In this document: positions 55,748 through 64,000 of the stretch, piece after piece
Layout: every line of letters starts with the position of its first letter
Position numbering within the stretch: the first letter of the stretch is position 1
DNA from: Paraburkholderia sacchari
GTDB taxonomy: Bacteria; Pseudomonadota; Gammaproteobacteria; Burkholderiales; Burkholderiaceae
Length of the DNA stretch: 64,000 nt
Reading direction: 5' to 3'
NCBI RefSeq assembly: GCF_000785435.2
Contig: NZ_JTDB02000007.1
Location: forward strand, 253,745 to 317,744
Translations under genes and position numbers: made by a program
Notes under the pieces: model-generated
Databases searched by the model: none
Told to the model about the DNA's origin: nothing
The model's input: only the letters and a program-made list of their open reading frames with translations

Positions 55748-57685
55748 ATGACGGCATCTCAACGTTCCTCGACAACCCCGGGTACGGGCGCTTCAACCGA
55801 CGGTGCACAGTCTTTCATTCCGAAATTCACACCGGACGCTGCTGGCATGCAACAGATGCTTGATGCGTGGACGCAGGCATGGCGCAGCGCCATGGATGCC
55901 GCGCAGCAATCGGGTATGCAGCACTGGGGCCAGGCGGCGGGGCAACCCGGCGCATTCTGGCCTGGTATGGCCAACGGTGCCGCGAGCGCCGCGCCGAATC
56001 CCGTTCAGGCGGCGTTCAACGCCGCAATGAATCCCACCGCGATGCGTTCCGCTTTGGGCGCGCTCGAGGCGTTCAAGCTACCATCGGCCTCGATCGAGCC
56101 TACGCGTTTGCAGCATTTGCAGGCCGAGTACTCGCGCGATGCACTCGAACTGTTGCGCGAGGCGTCTGCTGCTTCGCCCAAGGCCCCCGAACTCAAGGAT
56201 CGTCGCTTCAACGCGGACGCGTGGAAGGCCACGCCGGCCTATGCGTTCACGGCGGCGTGGTATCTGCTCAATGCGCGTTACCTGCATGAGATGGTCGACG
56301 CCATCGAAACCGATGCAAAAACGCGCGAGCGCATCCGCTTCGCGGTTCAGCAATGGACGGCGGCTGCGTCGCCCAGCAATTTTCTCGCGCTCAACCCCGA
56401 GGCGCAGCACGCGCTGCTCGAAAGTCACGGCGAGAGCCTGCGCCAGGGCGTGATGAATCTGCTCGGCGACATGTCGCGCGGCAAGATTTCGCAAACCGAC
56501 GAATCGCGCTTCGTGGTGGGCCGCAATCTCGCTAACACCGAAGGCTCGGTGGTGTTCGAGAACGAGCTGTTCCAGCTCATCCAGTACAAGCCGCGCACGG
56601 CGACCGTGCACGAGCGGCCGCTGCTGCTCGTGCCGCCGTGCATCAACAAGTACTACATTCTCGATCTGCAACCCGAGAATTCGCTGGTCGCATACGCGCT
56701 GGAGCAGGGCCAGCAGGTGTTCCTCGTCTCCTGGCACAACGGCGACGCGTCGATTGCCCATAAAGGCTGGGACGACTACATCGAAGAGGGCGTGCTTACT
56801 GCGATCGAGACGACGCGCAGCATCAGCGGGCGCGAGCAGATCAACACGCTCGGCTTCTGCGTGGGCGGCACGCTGCTCGCCACGGCGCTGGCCGTCGCGG
56901 CTGCGCGCGGCGAGCATCCCGCAGCGTCGATGACGCTGCTCACGACGATGCTCGACTTCTCCGATACGGGCGTGCTCGACGTGTTCATCGACGAGGCGCA
57001 CGTGCAGATGCGCGAGCAGACCATTGGCGGCAAGAACGGCGGCACGCCGGGGCTGATGCGCGGCGTCGAGTTCGCGAACACGTTCTCGTTCCTGCGCCCG
57101 AACGATCTGGTCTGGAACTACGTCGTCGACAATTACCTGAAGGGCCGCACGCCTGCCGCGTTCGATCTGCTGTACTGGAACAGCGACTCGACGAGCTTGC
57201 CGGGTCCCATGTATGCGTGGTATTTGCGCAATACGTATCTCGAGAACAAGTTGCGCGAGCCTGGCGCGCTCACCGTGTGCGGCGAGGAAGTGGATCTTTC
57301 GCGCATTGATGTGCCGACCTTCATCTATGGCTCGCGCGAAGATCATATCGTGCCGTGGCGCAGCGCCTATGCTTCGGTGCCGCTGCTTTCGGGGCCGCTC
57401 AAGTTCGTGCTGGGCGCGTCAGGGCATATCGCCGGCGTGATCAATCCGGCTTCGAAAAACAAGCGCAGCTACTGGAGCGTCGAAACCGATGCGAAGCACT
57501 TGCCAGGCGTTGCAGACGAGTGGTTCGCCGATGCCGAGGAAAAGCCCGGCAGCTGGTGGCCGACCTGGATCGAATGGCTCGACCAGTTCGGCGGCAAGAA
57601 GGTGAAGCCGCGTGCGCAGCCGGGCTCGGCGGAGTTTCCCGAGATCGAGCCCGCGCCTGGGCGCTACGTGCAGCAGCGCGACTGA
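55748..57685 (+). CDS. phaC: Class I polyhydroxyalkanoate synthase PhaC
   Basis: A 645-residue synthase polymerising 3-hydroxybutyryl-CoA. The lipase-like box GFCVGG holds the nucleophile C371, with D532 (GSREDHIVPW) and H560 (GASGHIAGV), each exactly 52 residues later than C319, D480 and H508 of the Cupriavidus necator enzyme. The extra residues are in the N-terminal region, which is rich in Met, Gln and Ala. ATG 55748 is supported by the family start, though the ribosome site is weak. It is the first gene of the phaC-phaA-phaB-phaR group. Confidence 0.96.
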   Translation: MTASQRSSTTPGTGASTDGAQSFIPKFTPDAAGMQQMLDAWTQAWRSAMDAAQQSGMQHWGQAAGQPGAFWPGMANGAASAAPNPVQAAFNAAMNPTAMRSALGALEAFKLPSASIEPTRLQHLQAEYSRDALELLREASAASPKAPELKDRRFNADAWKATPAYAFTAAWYLLNARYLHEMVDAIETDAKTRERIRFAVQQWTAAASPSNFLALNPEAQHALLESHGESLRQGVMNLLGDMSRGKISQTDESRFVVGRNLANTEGSVVFENELFQLIQYKPRTATVHERPLLLVPPCINKYYILDLQPENSLVAYALEQGQQVFLVSWHNGDASIAHKGWDDYIEEGVLTAIETTRSISGREQINTLGFCVGGTLLATALAVAAARGEHPAASMTLLTTMLDFSDTGVLDVFIDEAHVQMREQTIGGKNGGTPGLMRGVEFANTFSFLRPNDLVWNYVVDNYLKGRTPAAFDLLYWNSDSTSLPGPMYAWYLRNTYLENKLREPGALTVCGEEVDLSRIDVPTFIYGSREDHIVPWRSAYASVPLLSGPLKFVLGASGHIAGVINPASKNKRSYWSVETDAKHLPGVADEWFADAEEKPGSWWPTWIEWLDQFGGKKVKPRAQPGSAEFPEIEPAPGRYVQQRD

Positions 57686-57827
57686 GGCGGCCAAAGCGTG
57701 GAGTGAAGCGCGGACTGAATGGGCTTCGAAGCGTGCGCCGCGAGTGCCGCGGCGATGCGTGGTGAAAGGTTTTTAACGTGACGGGCAGGTGGCTATCGCA
57801 ACTTCCCGCCGCCTGGAGGAACTGAAA

Positions 57828-59009
57828 ATGACTGACATTGTGATCGTTTCGGCCGCGCGCACCGCGGTGGGCAAATTCGGCGGTTCGCTGGCAAAGATTG
57901 CCGCGCCCGATCTGGGCGCGCTGGTCATCAAGGCAGCGCTGGAGCGCGCGGGCGTGAAGCCCGAGCAGGTAAGCGACGTGATCATGGGTCAGGTGCTGAC
58001 CGCGGGTTCGGGCCAGAACGTTGCGCGCCAGGCGTCGATCAAGGCCGGGCTGCCTGCAGCGGTGCCCGCCATGACGATCAACAAGGTGTGCGGCTCGGGC
58101 CTGAAGGCCGTGATGCTCGCGGCCAACGCGATTATCGCGGGCGACTCGGAGATCGTCGTGGCCGGCGGCCAGGAGAACATGAGCGCGGCGCCGCACGTGC
58201 TGCCGGGCTCGCGCGACGGCTTCCGCATGGGCGACACGAAGCTCGTCGACACCATGATCGTCGATGGTCTGTGGGACGTTTATAACCAGTACCACATGGG
58301 CGTGACCGCGGAAAACGTGGCGAAGGAATACGGCATCACGCGCGAAGAGCAGGACGCGTTCGCGGCGCTCTCGCAGAACAAGGCGGAAGCCGCGCAGAAG
58401 GCGGGCCGCTTCGACGCGGAAATCGTGCCGGTGGAAATCCCGCAGCGCAAGGGCGACCCGCTGGTGTTCAAGACCGACGAATTCGTGCGCCATGGCGTGA
58501 CGGCGGAATCGCTCGCGGGCCTGAAGCCGGCGTTCTCGAAGGAAGGCACGGTGACGGCGGCGAACGCATCGGGTCTGAACGACGGCGCGGCGGCGGTGCT
58601 GGTGATGTCGGCGAAGAAGGCCGAGGCGCTGGGCCTCACGCCGCTTGCGCGCATCAAGGCGTACGCGGCCGGCGGCGTGGATCCGAAGGTGATGGGCATG
58701 GGCCCGGTGCCGGCATCGAAGCGCTGCCTGGAGCGTGCGGGCTGGTCGGCGGGCGACCTCGATCTCATGGAGATCAACGAGGCGTTCGCGGCGCAGGCGC
58801 TCGCGGTGAACAAGCAGATGGGCTGGGACACGTCGAAGATCAACGTGAACGGCGGGGCGATTGCGATCGGTCACCCGATTGGCGCATCGGGCTGCCGGAT
58901 TCTGGTGACGCTGCTGCACGAGATGCAGCGCCGCGACGCAAAGCGCGGTCTGGCCTCGCTGTGCATCGGCGGCGGCATGGGCGTGGCGCTTGCGCTCGAG
59001 CGCGCTTGA
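57828..59009 (+). CDS. phaA: Acetyl-CoA acetyltransferase (beta-ketothiolase) PhaA
   Basis: The 393-residue thiolase condenses two acetyl-CoA to acetoacetyl-CoA, the first step to polyhydroxybutyrate. Active sites are visible: C88 in [10 protein letters not shown], the His in [14 protein letters not shown] and the second Cys in LCIGGGMG. Its length equals that of C. necator PhaA. ATG 57828 follows a strong GGAGG. An upstream in-frame start would add 13 residues and is less likely. Confidence 0.96.
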   Translation: MTDIVIVSAARTAVGKFGGSLAKIAAPDLGALVIKAALERAGVKPEQVSDVIMGQVLTAGSGQNVARQASIKAGLPAAVPAMTINKVCGSGLKAVMLAANAIIAGDSEIVVAGGQENMSAAPHVLPGSRDGFRMGDTKLVDTMIVDGLWDVYNQYHMGVTAENVAKEYGITREEQDAFAALSQNKAEAAQKAGRFDAEIVPVEIPQRKGDPLVFKTDEFVRHGVTAESLAGLKPAFSKEGTVTAANASGLNDGAAAVLVMSAKKAEALGLTPLARIKAYAAGGVDPKVMGMGPVPASKRCLERAGWSAGDLDLMEINEAFAAQALAVNKQMGWDTSKINVNGGAIAIGHPIGASGCRILVTLLHEMQRRDAKRGLASLCIGGGMGVALALERA

Positions 59010-59116
59010 GCTTGATTGAACACGATTGAGCGCAGCCCGGTCGCGGCAGCAACGGATCGGAAGCGAGGTCGGGGCCGTCGGTCGGCGCTCCGGAAAACGA
59101 TAATGGAGTGTGGTTT

Positions 59117-59857
59117 ATGTCACAACGTATTGCGTATGTCACGGGCGGAATGGGCGGCATCGGAACCGGAATCTGCCAGCGCCTCGCGAAGCAGGGCTTC
59201 AAGGTAGTCGCGGGTTGCGGACCGAACTCGCCGCGCCGCGCCAAATGGCTCGAAGATCAGAAGGCGCTGGGCTTCGACTTCGTCGCCTCGGAAGGCAATG
59301 TTGGCGACTGGGATTCGACGAAACAGGCGTTCGACAAGGTCAAGGCCGAAGTGGGCGAGGTCGACGTGCTCGTCAACAACGCCGGCATCACGCGTGATGT
59401 GGTGTTCCGCAAGATGACGCGCGAAGACTGGACCGCCGTGATCGATACCAATCTGACGAGCCTCTTCAACGTCACGAAGCAGGTGATCGACGGCATGGTC
59501 GAGCGCGGCTGGGGCCGCATCATCAATATCTCGTCGGTGAACGGCCAGAAGGGCCAGTTCGGGCAAACGAACTATTCGACGGCCAAGGCCGGGATTCACG
59601 GCTTCACGATGTCGCTCGCGCAGGAAGTGGCCACCAAGGGCGTGACGGTCAACACCGTTTCGCCCGGCTACATCGGCACGGACATGGTGAAGTCGATTCG
59701 TCCCGACGTGCTGGAAAAGATCGTCGCGACCATCCCCGTGCGCCGTCTCGGCGCTCCCGAGGAAATCGCCTCGATCGTCGCATGGCTCGCCTCGGATGAG
59801 TCGGGCTTCTCAACCGGTGCTGACTTCTCGCTGAACGGCGGGTTGCACATGGGCTGA
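59117..59857 (+). CDS. phaB: Acetoacetyl-CoA reductase PhaB (NADPH-dependent)
   Basis: A 246-residue short-chain dehydrogenase identical in length to the C. necator enzyme: TGGMGGIGTGI nucleotide loop, NNAGITRD, ISSVNGQKGQFGQTNYSTAKAG with the Ser, Tyr and Lys catalytic residues, and SPGYIGTDMVKSI. It reduces acetoacetyl-CoA to (R)-3-hydroxybutyryl-CoA for PhaC. ATG 59117 lies eight bases after GGAG. A GTG three codons upstream is less favourable. Confidence 0.96.
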   Translation: MSQRIAYVTGGMGGIGTGICQRLAKQGFKVVAGCGPNSPRRAKWLEDQKALGFDFVASEGNVGDWDSTKQAFDKVKAEVGEVDVLVNNAGITRDVVFRKMTREDWTAVIDTNLTSLFNVTKQVIDGMVERGWGRIINISSVNGQKGQFGQTNYSTAKAGIHGFTMSLAQEVATKGVTVNTVSPGYIGTDMVKSIRPDVLEKIVATIPVRRLGAPEEIASIVAWLASDESGFSTGADFSLNGGLHMG

Positions 59858-60021
59858 TCCCGCGCGCCGCCGCGTGCGTGACAGGGGCGCGCGGCAACGC
59901 AGGGATCGACGGCGGCGGCGGGCCTGTTTGCACGCCGGGGCAGGCTCCGCCTCCGGGCTGGAAGACAGCGCAGCGCGCGACGGGATTGGCCGTCGCGCGT
60001 TGGCGCTTACAAGGGCGACAC

Positions 60022-60624
60022 ATGACGACTACAAAGAAGACCGCCGAACGGCTGATCAAAAAATATCCGAACCGTCGGCTGTACGACACGGAGACGAGCA
60101 CCTACATCACGTTGACCGACGTGAAGCAACTCGTGCTCGATCAGGAGGAGTTCAAGGTTATCGATGCTAAGAGCAACGAAGACCTCACGCGCAGCATCTT
60201 GCTGCAGATCATTCTGGAAGAGGAGAGCGGCGGTCTGCCGATGTTCTCGTCGTCGATGCTCTCGCAGATCATCCGTTTCTACGGGCATGCGATGCAGGGC
60301 ATGATGGGCACGTACCTGGAAAAGAATATCCAGGCGTTCATCGACATCCAGAACAAACTCGCCGATCAGTCGAAGAACCTTTACGAAGGCAACGCGATGA
60401 ACCCCGAGGTCTGGTCGCAGTTCATGAACATGCAGGCGCCGATGATGCAGGGCATGATGACCAGCTACATCGAGCAATCGAAGAACATGTTCGTGCAGAT
60501 GCAGGAGCAGATGCAGAACCAGGCCAAGAACATGTTCAGCAGCTTTCCGTTCAAGCCCGTAACGCCTGGCTCGCCCGCGCAAGGCACGAACGAGGGCGGC
60601 AGCGGCGAAAACGAGAAGAAGTAA
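60022..60624 (+). CDS. phaR: Polyhydroxyalkanoate synthesis repressor PhaR
   Basis: A 200-residue regulator with the PHA-accumulation DNA-binding domain IKKYPNRRLYDTETSTYITL at 13-32, then LVLDQEEFKVIDAKSNEDLTRSILLQII. The C-terminal part is Met/Gln/Asn-rich (MNMQAPMMQGMM) and may sense the polymer surface. PhaR represses phasin and often its own and other pha genes until granules form. It is 164 bp after phaB. The GCACTGC cluster before phaC is a candidate target. Confidence 0.94.
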   Translation: MTTTKKTAERLIKKYPNRRLYDTETSTYITLTDVKQLVLDQEEFKVIDAKSNEDLTRSILLQIILEEESGGLPMFSSSMLSQIIRFYGHAMQGMMGTYLEKNIQAFIDIQNKLADQSKNLYEGNAMNPEVWSQFMNMQAPMMQGMMTSYIEQSKNMFVQMQEQMQNQAKNMFSSFPFKPVTPGSPAQGTNEGGSGENEKK

Positions 60625-60807
60625 GCTCGGGCGGTTTTCAGATTGCACAGTGCTTCCGGATGGCGCTCGGCGACGCGCAACAGCGTTTGCGCGGCGCCGG
60701 TTGGCTCGACCCGCGCGCCGCTCGATACGCCAAACGGGTAAAATGGCGGATTGGCTTGATTTCGCGCGGCGCATTCTTCGCCGTGCGCCCCACATCCGGA
60801 CGTACAC

Positions 60808-62199
60808 GTGAAAAACCCTGTTGAATCAACGACCTCCCGCAATCCTGCGCCGCGCGTAGGCATGGTTTCCCTTGGCTGCCCCAAAGCGCTCGTCGACTCG
60901 GAGCAGATCCTCACCCAGCTGCGCGCCGAGGGTTACGAAATTTCGGGGTCATATGACGGCGCCGATCTGGTCGTGGTCAATACCTGCGGGTTTATCGACG
61001 AAGCCGTGCAGGAGAGTCTCGACGCCATTGGCGAGGCGCTCAACGAAAACGGCAAGGTGATCGTCACCGGGTGTCTGGGCGCGAAGGCGAGCGCGAGCGG
61101 CTCGAATCTCATCGAGGAAGTGCACCCCAAGGTGCTGGCCGTGACGGGGCCGCACGCCGTGGGCGAAGTCATGCAGGCGGTTCACAGCCATCTGCCCAAG
61201 CCGCACGATCCGTTCGTCGATCTCGTGCCGCCGGCGGGCGTGAAGCTCACGCCGCGTCACTACGCGTATCTCAAGATTTCCGAAGGCTGCAATCACCGCT
61301 GCACGTTCTGCATCATCCCGTCGATGCGCGGCGACCTCGTCTCGCGTCCGGTTGCGGAAGTCATGCTCGAGGCGGAGAACCTCTTCAAGTCGGGCGTGAA
61401 GGAGCTGCTCGTCATTTCGCAGGACACGAGCGCCTATGGCGTCGATGTGAAATACCGCACCGGCTTCTGGAACGGCAAGCCCATCAAGACGCGCATGACC
61501 GATCTGGTCGCCGCGCTCGGCGAGCTGGCCGCGCAGTACGGCGCGTGGGTGCGGCTGCACTACGTGTACCCGTACCCGAGCGTGGACGAGGTCATTCCGC
61601 TCATGGCGGAAGGTCCGTTCAAGGGACACGTGCTGCCGTACCTCGACGTGCCGTTCCAGCACGCGCACCCCGAGGTGCTCAAGCGCATGAAGCGCCCCGC
61701 GAACGCGGAGAAGGTGATGGAGCGCGTCAAGGCGTGGCGCGAAATGTGTCCGGACCTCACAATTCGAAGCACCTTCATCGCGGGCTTCCCCGGCGAGACC
61801 GAAGAGCAGTTCGAGACGCTGCTCGACTTTATCCGCGAAGCCGAGCTCGACCGGGTGGGCTGCTTCGCCTACTCGCCGGTCGAAGGCGCGAGCGCCAACG
61901 AGCTCGATGGCGCGCTGCCCGACGAAGTGCGCGAGGGACGCCGCGCGCGCTTCATGGAAGTGGCCGAGGAAGTGTCGGCCAAGCGCATCCAGCGCAAGGT
62001 CGGCAAGACGCTCAAGGTGCTCATCGACGAGATCAACCCCGACGGCGGCATCGGCCGCACGGCGGCGGACGCGCCCGAGATCGACGGCGTGGTCTACGTC
62101 GCGCCCGCGACCAAGGCTTCGAAGCGCTACAAGGTCGGCGACTTCGTTTCGGTGAAGATCACCGGCGCCGACGGACACGATCTCTGGGGCGAGGTCTGA
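60808..62199 (+). CDS. rimO: Ribosomal protein S12 methylthiotransferase RimO
   Basis: A 463-residue MiaB-like radical-SAM enzyme. The N-terminal UPF0004 domain holds cysteines in VSLGCPK, NTCGFID and TGCLGAK. The SAM cluster is C161-xxx-C165-xx-C168 (CNHRCTFC), and a TRAM domain ends the protein ([16 protein letters not shown]). It adds a methylthio group to the S12 aspartate. GTG 60808 gives about 20 variable residues before VGMVSLGCP. The first internal ATG would cut into the conserved start, so GTG is preferred. Confidence 0.94.
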   Translation: MKNPVESTTSRNPAPRVGMVSLGCPKALVDSEQILTQLRAEGYEISGSYDGADLVVVNTCGFIDEAVQESLDAIGEALNENGKVIVTGCLGAKASASGSNLIEEVHPKVLAVTGPHAVGEVMQAVHSHLPKPHDPFVDLVPPAGVKLTPRHYAYLKISEGCNHRCTFCIIPSMRGDLVSRPVAEVMLEAENLFKSGVKELLVISQDTSAYGVDVKYRTGFWNGKPIKTRMTDLVAALGELAAQYGAWVRLHYVYPYPSVDEVIPLMAEGPFKGHVLPYLDVPFQHAHPEVLKRMKRPANAEKVMERVKAWREMCPDLTIRSTFIAGFPGETEEQFETLLDFIREAELDRVGCFAYSPVEGASANELDGALPDEVREGRRARFMEVAEEVSAKRIQRKVGKTLKVLIDEINPDGGIGRTAADAPEIDGVVYVAPATKASKRYKVGDFVSVKITGADGHDLWGEV

Positions 62200-62204
62200 T
62201 CGGC

Positions 62205-63143
62205 ATGGCACACCCGGCGCCGGAAGTTCTCGCCTATGGCGAGGCCATGATCGAATTCAATCAGGCCGAGAAAGGCAAGCCCCAGTATCTGCAGGGTTTC
62301 GGCGGCGATACCTCGAACTTCGCCATCGCGGCGGCGCGCCAGGGCGTGCGCACGGGCTTTGTTTCGGCGGTGGGTGACGATCAGTTCGGGCGTCTGCTGC
62401 TCGATCTGTGGACGAGCGAGGGCGTCGATACTTCGATGGTGCGGGTCGACGCCAGCGCGCCGACCGGCGTGTACTTCGTCTCGCACGGCCCCGACGGCCA
62501 TGCCTTCGATTACCTGCGCAAGGGTTCGGCGGCGAGCCGCTACGCGGCGCGCGATCTGCCGCTCGACGCGCTGGCTGCCGCGCGCGTGCTGCATCTGTCG
62601 GGCATCAGCGTGGCGATCGGCGACGCCGCCTGCGACGCGGCGTTCGCGGCCATCGATCATGCACGCGCGAATGGCGTGCAGGTGAGCTTCGATACGAACC
62701 TGCGCCTGAAGCTCTGGCCGCTCGCGCGTGCCCGCGCGGTCATGACCGAGGTGCTGCGTGTCACCGATATCTGTCTGCCCAGCTGGGACGATGTCGCGGC
62801 GCTGACCGGCCTGGACGATCGCGATGCGATTGTCGACCGTCTGCTCTCGCTCGGTTCGCGCGTCGTCGCGCTGAAGCTCGGGAAGGAGGGCTCTTATGTG
62901 GCTACGCCGCATGAGCGCCGTCTCGTGCCGGGCCGCGTCGTAGCGGCTGTCGACGCCACCGGCGCGGGCGACTGCTTTGGCGGCGCGTTCATCGCCCGGA
63001 TCGTGGCCGGCGACGACCCGTTCGCGGCGGCGCAATACGCAAACGCGGCAGCCGCGCTGTCGACGCTCGGGTTTGGCGCCGTTGCGCCGATTCCGCGCCG
63101 CGACGATGTCGAACGCATGCTCGCCACGAAGGACGGGATTTAA
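62205..63143 (+). CDS. PfkB-family sugar kinase, probable 2-dehydro-3-deoxygluconokinase
   Basis: A 312-residue ribokinase-type enzyme. The N-terminal VLAYGEAMIEFNQAEKG and FGGDTSNFAIAAARQG, together with the C-terminal ATP/anion-hole motif DATGAGDCFGGAF, resemble KdgK, which phosphorylates 2-keto-3-deoxygluconate. Substrate specificity is not certain from sequence. ATG 62205 is 6 bp after the rimO stop. Its stop TAA overlaps the next ATG by one base. Confidence 0.85.
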   Translation: MAHPAPEVLAYGEAMIEFNQAEKGKPQYLQGFGGDTSNFAIAAARQGVRTGFVSAVGDDQFGRLLLDLWTSEGVDTSMVRVDASAPTGVYFVSHGPDGHAFDYLRKGSAASRYAARDLPLDALAAARVLHLSGISVAIGDAACDAAFAAIDHARANGVQVSFDTNLRLKLWPLARARAVMTEVLRVTDICLPSWDDVAALTGLDDRDAIVDRLLSLGSRVVALKLGKEGSYVATPHERRLVPGRVVAAVDATGAGDCFGGAFIARIVAGDDPFAAAQYANAAAALSTLGFGAVAPIPRRDDVERMLATKDGI

Positions 63144-63733
63144 TGGAAGCGTCGGCCTCGAAAGTGACGAGCATTTCGAATCTCGTGCGGCGGTATGGCT
63201 GCGTGTGCTTCGCGGCGGCAGCGCTTGCGTTGCCGTTCGCGGCCTGCGCCGCGGGCGGCAGTGCATCGAGCGATGCGTCGAATGCCTCGGCCGCGCCGGA
63301 GCAAGCGCATTCGTTGCTCAAGCCGAGCCCGGAATTCGCCAGGCTTCCGCAATACGCGGGCACGCTCGGCAAGCGTCCGATCGTGATGCGGCTCGGCGCC
63401 AAGACCGACGACCCGGACGACAAGACCGGCGTGCATGGCGAATATCAATTCACCGATACGGGCGAGGTTGTGCTGATTGCGGGCGACCGCACCGGCACCA
63501 CGCTCGAAGCGGAAGAGTCGGACGACGGTTCGCGCATCACGGGCAACTGGGTCGGCACGTTCGCAGACGATGGCTCGATCTCGGGCGAGCGCATGGAAAT
63601 CGACGACTCGAATCCTCAGCCGTTCGATCTGAAGCCGCTTGGCGCAGGAGCATCTGCGCCCGCGGTGGCCCATTCCGCCGCGAAAGGCGGCCAGGCCGTG
63701 AACGGCGTCGGCAATCTCGTGACCGGCGAATAA
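63143..63733 (+). CDS. Secreted or lipid-anchored hypothetical protein
   Basis: A 196-residue exported protein: a hydrophobic signal (CFAAAALALPFAACAAGG) with a loose lipobox-like FAAC at about residue 35. The mature part includes YAGTLGKRPIVMRLGAKTDDPDD, then repeated short beta-like segments (GEYQFTDTGEVVLIAG, TGNWVGTFADDGSISGERMEI). It recalls small periplasmic proteins that probe substrates by beta repeats, but no family is recognised. It overlaps the kinase stop by 1 base, so it is probably co-transcribed. Confidence 0.75.
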   Translation: MEASASKVTSISNLVRRYGCVCFAAAALALPFAACAAGGSASSDASNASAAPEQAHSLLKPSPEFARLPQYAGTLGKRPIVMRLGAKTDDPDDKTGVHGEYQFTDTGEVVLIAGDRTGTTLEAEESDDGSRITGNWVGTFADDGSISGERMEIDDSNPQPFDLKPLGAGASAPAVAHSAAKGGQAVNGVGNLVTGE

Positions 63734-63957
63734 CGCGTAATTTCGTGCAATAACGTGCAATAACGCGCGCACCGCATGGCGCGCCCTGCGCGAAAGCGCA
63801 GGCGCTGGGCCGCCGCGGTGAGCCTGGCTGGCGCTGGTGTTAATCTTCTGCATGCGGCGCGCGTCGCGGCTCCCGGTTTGCTTCGTTGTCGAACTCGCCC
63901 TGAGGAGCCTCGCGCCACCTACCCCCAGCGCATTTACCGCTTGCCATCCAATCCGAC

Positions 63958-64000
63958 ATGAAGAAATCCGAACCTAGCCACGCGCTGCAGACACGCATCG
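63958..64000 (+). CDS. Start of an unidentified gene (window edge)
   Basis: Fourteen codons (MKKSEPSHALQTRI) are visible after the ATG at 63958, preceded by 220 bp without a defended gene. The N terminus with LQTRI resembles PLP-dependent cystathionine lyases, but this is too short to identify. Confidence 0.35.
   Translation, partial: MKKSEPSHALQTRI

Noticed and set aside
61071-62204. Long upstream extension of the sugar kinase frame through rimO.
   Set aside because: The segment is a shadow of rimO. The kinase family starts at the ATG at 62205, 6 bp after rimO.
63776-63961. 61-residue ORF after the secreted protein gene.
   Set aside because: Arg-rich, no ribosome site, overlaps the next gene's start. 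Likely the leader of that gene.

Overview
The window is high-GC chromosomal DNA from a member of the Burkholderiaceae, most likely Paraburkholderia or a close relative such as Caballeronia or Trinickia. Four things suggest this: an arn cluster with separate formyltransferase and decarboxylase genes, a phaC-phaA-phaB-phaR block in the Cupriavidus order, a sigma54-controlled aco operon, and the surE-pcm-nlpD-rpoS run. Nearly all of it is core genome. I see no insertion sequence, prophage, CRISPR array, tRNA or rRNA, and coding is dense, with many ATGA overlaps.

Layout. 1-7131 (minus): aminoarabinose lipid A modification, arnT, a single SMR flippase gene, arnB, arnC, formyltransferase, decarboxylase and a truncated arnD. 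7304-14554: a Mth938-like protein, then alaA, hom, thrC (alanine and threonine synthesis) and moeA, moaD, moaE (molybdopterin). 14719-18794: a group III truncated hemoglobin divergent from nsrR with a candidate NO-responsive operator between them, then clpB behind a heat-shock-like promoter. 18925-20051: a YidB-like protein and a secreted helix-hairpin-helix protein. 20265-28084: acoR divergent from acoX-acoA-acoB-acoC-lipA, with a textbook sigma54 promoter and seven GAGAC/GTCTC elements between them. 28143-31272: a MATE pump and an ArnT-like glycosyltransferase.

31548-36971 (minus): rpmE2, mtfA, an MFS pump, a MerR regulator, rho and trxA. 37418-41346: 4.5S RNA (ffs), dnaX, ybaB, recR. 41382-43699: a CoA-transferase and a quinone oxidoreductase. 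44020-47869: surE, pcm, nlpD, rpoS. 47902-50378: a PolB-like exonuclease, an EEP-family hydrolase and two small envelope genes. 50593-55301: rlmD, bamD, rluD and the laccase-domain gene pgeF. 55748-60624: polyhydroxybutyrate synthesis and its regulator phaR, with an unusual cluster of GCACTGC elements in the phaC leader. 60808-64000: rimO, a PfkB sugar kinase, a secreted protein and the first 14 codons of another gene.

I found no convincing wholly new multigene system. The most interesting material is regulatory: the GAGAC array before acoX, the GCACTGC array before phaC with one element between the -35 and -10, the nsrR/globin operator, a perfect palindrome before the MerR gene, and -10 boxes placed as if dnaX and surE were leaderless. 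Several proteins carry unusual appendages (Pcm, RluD, DnaX, the HhH protein).
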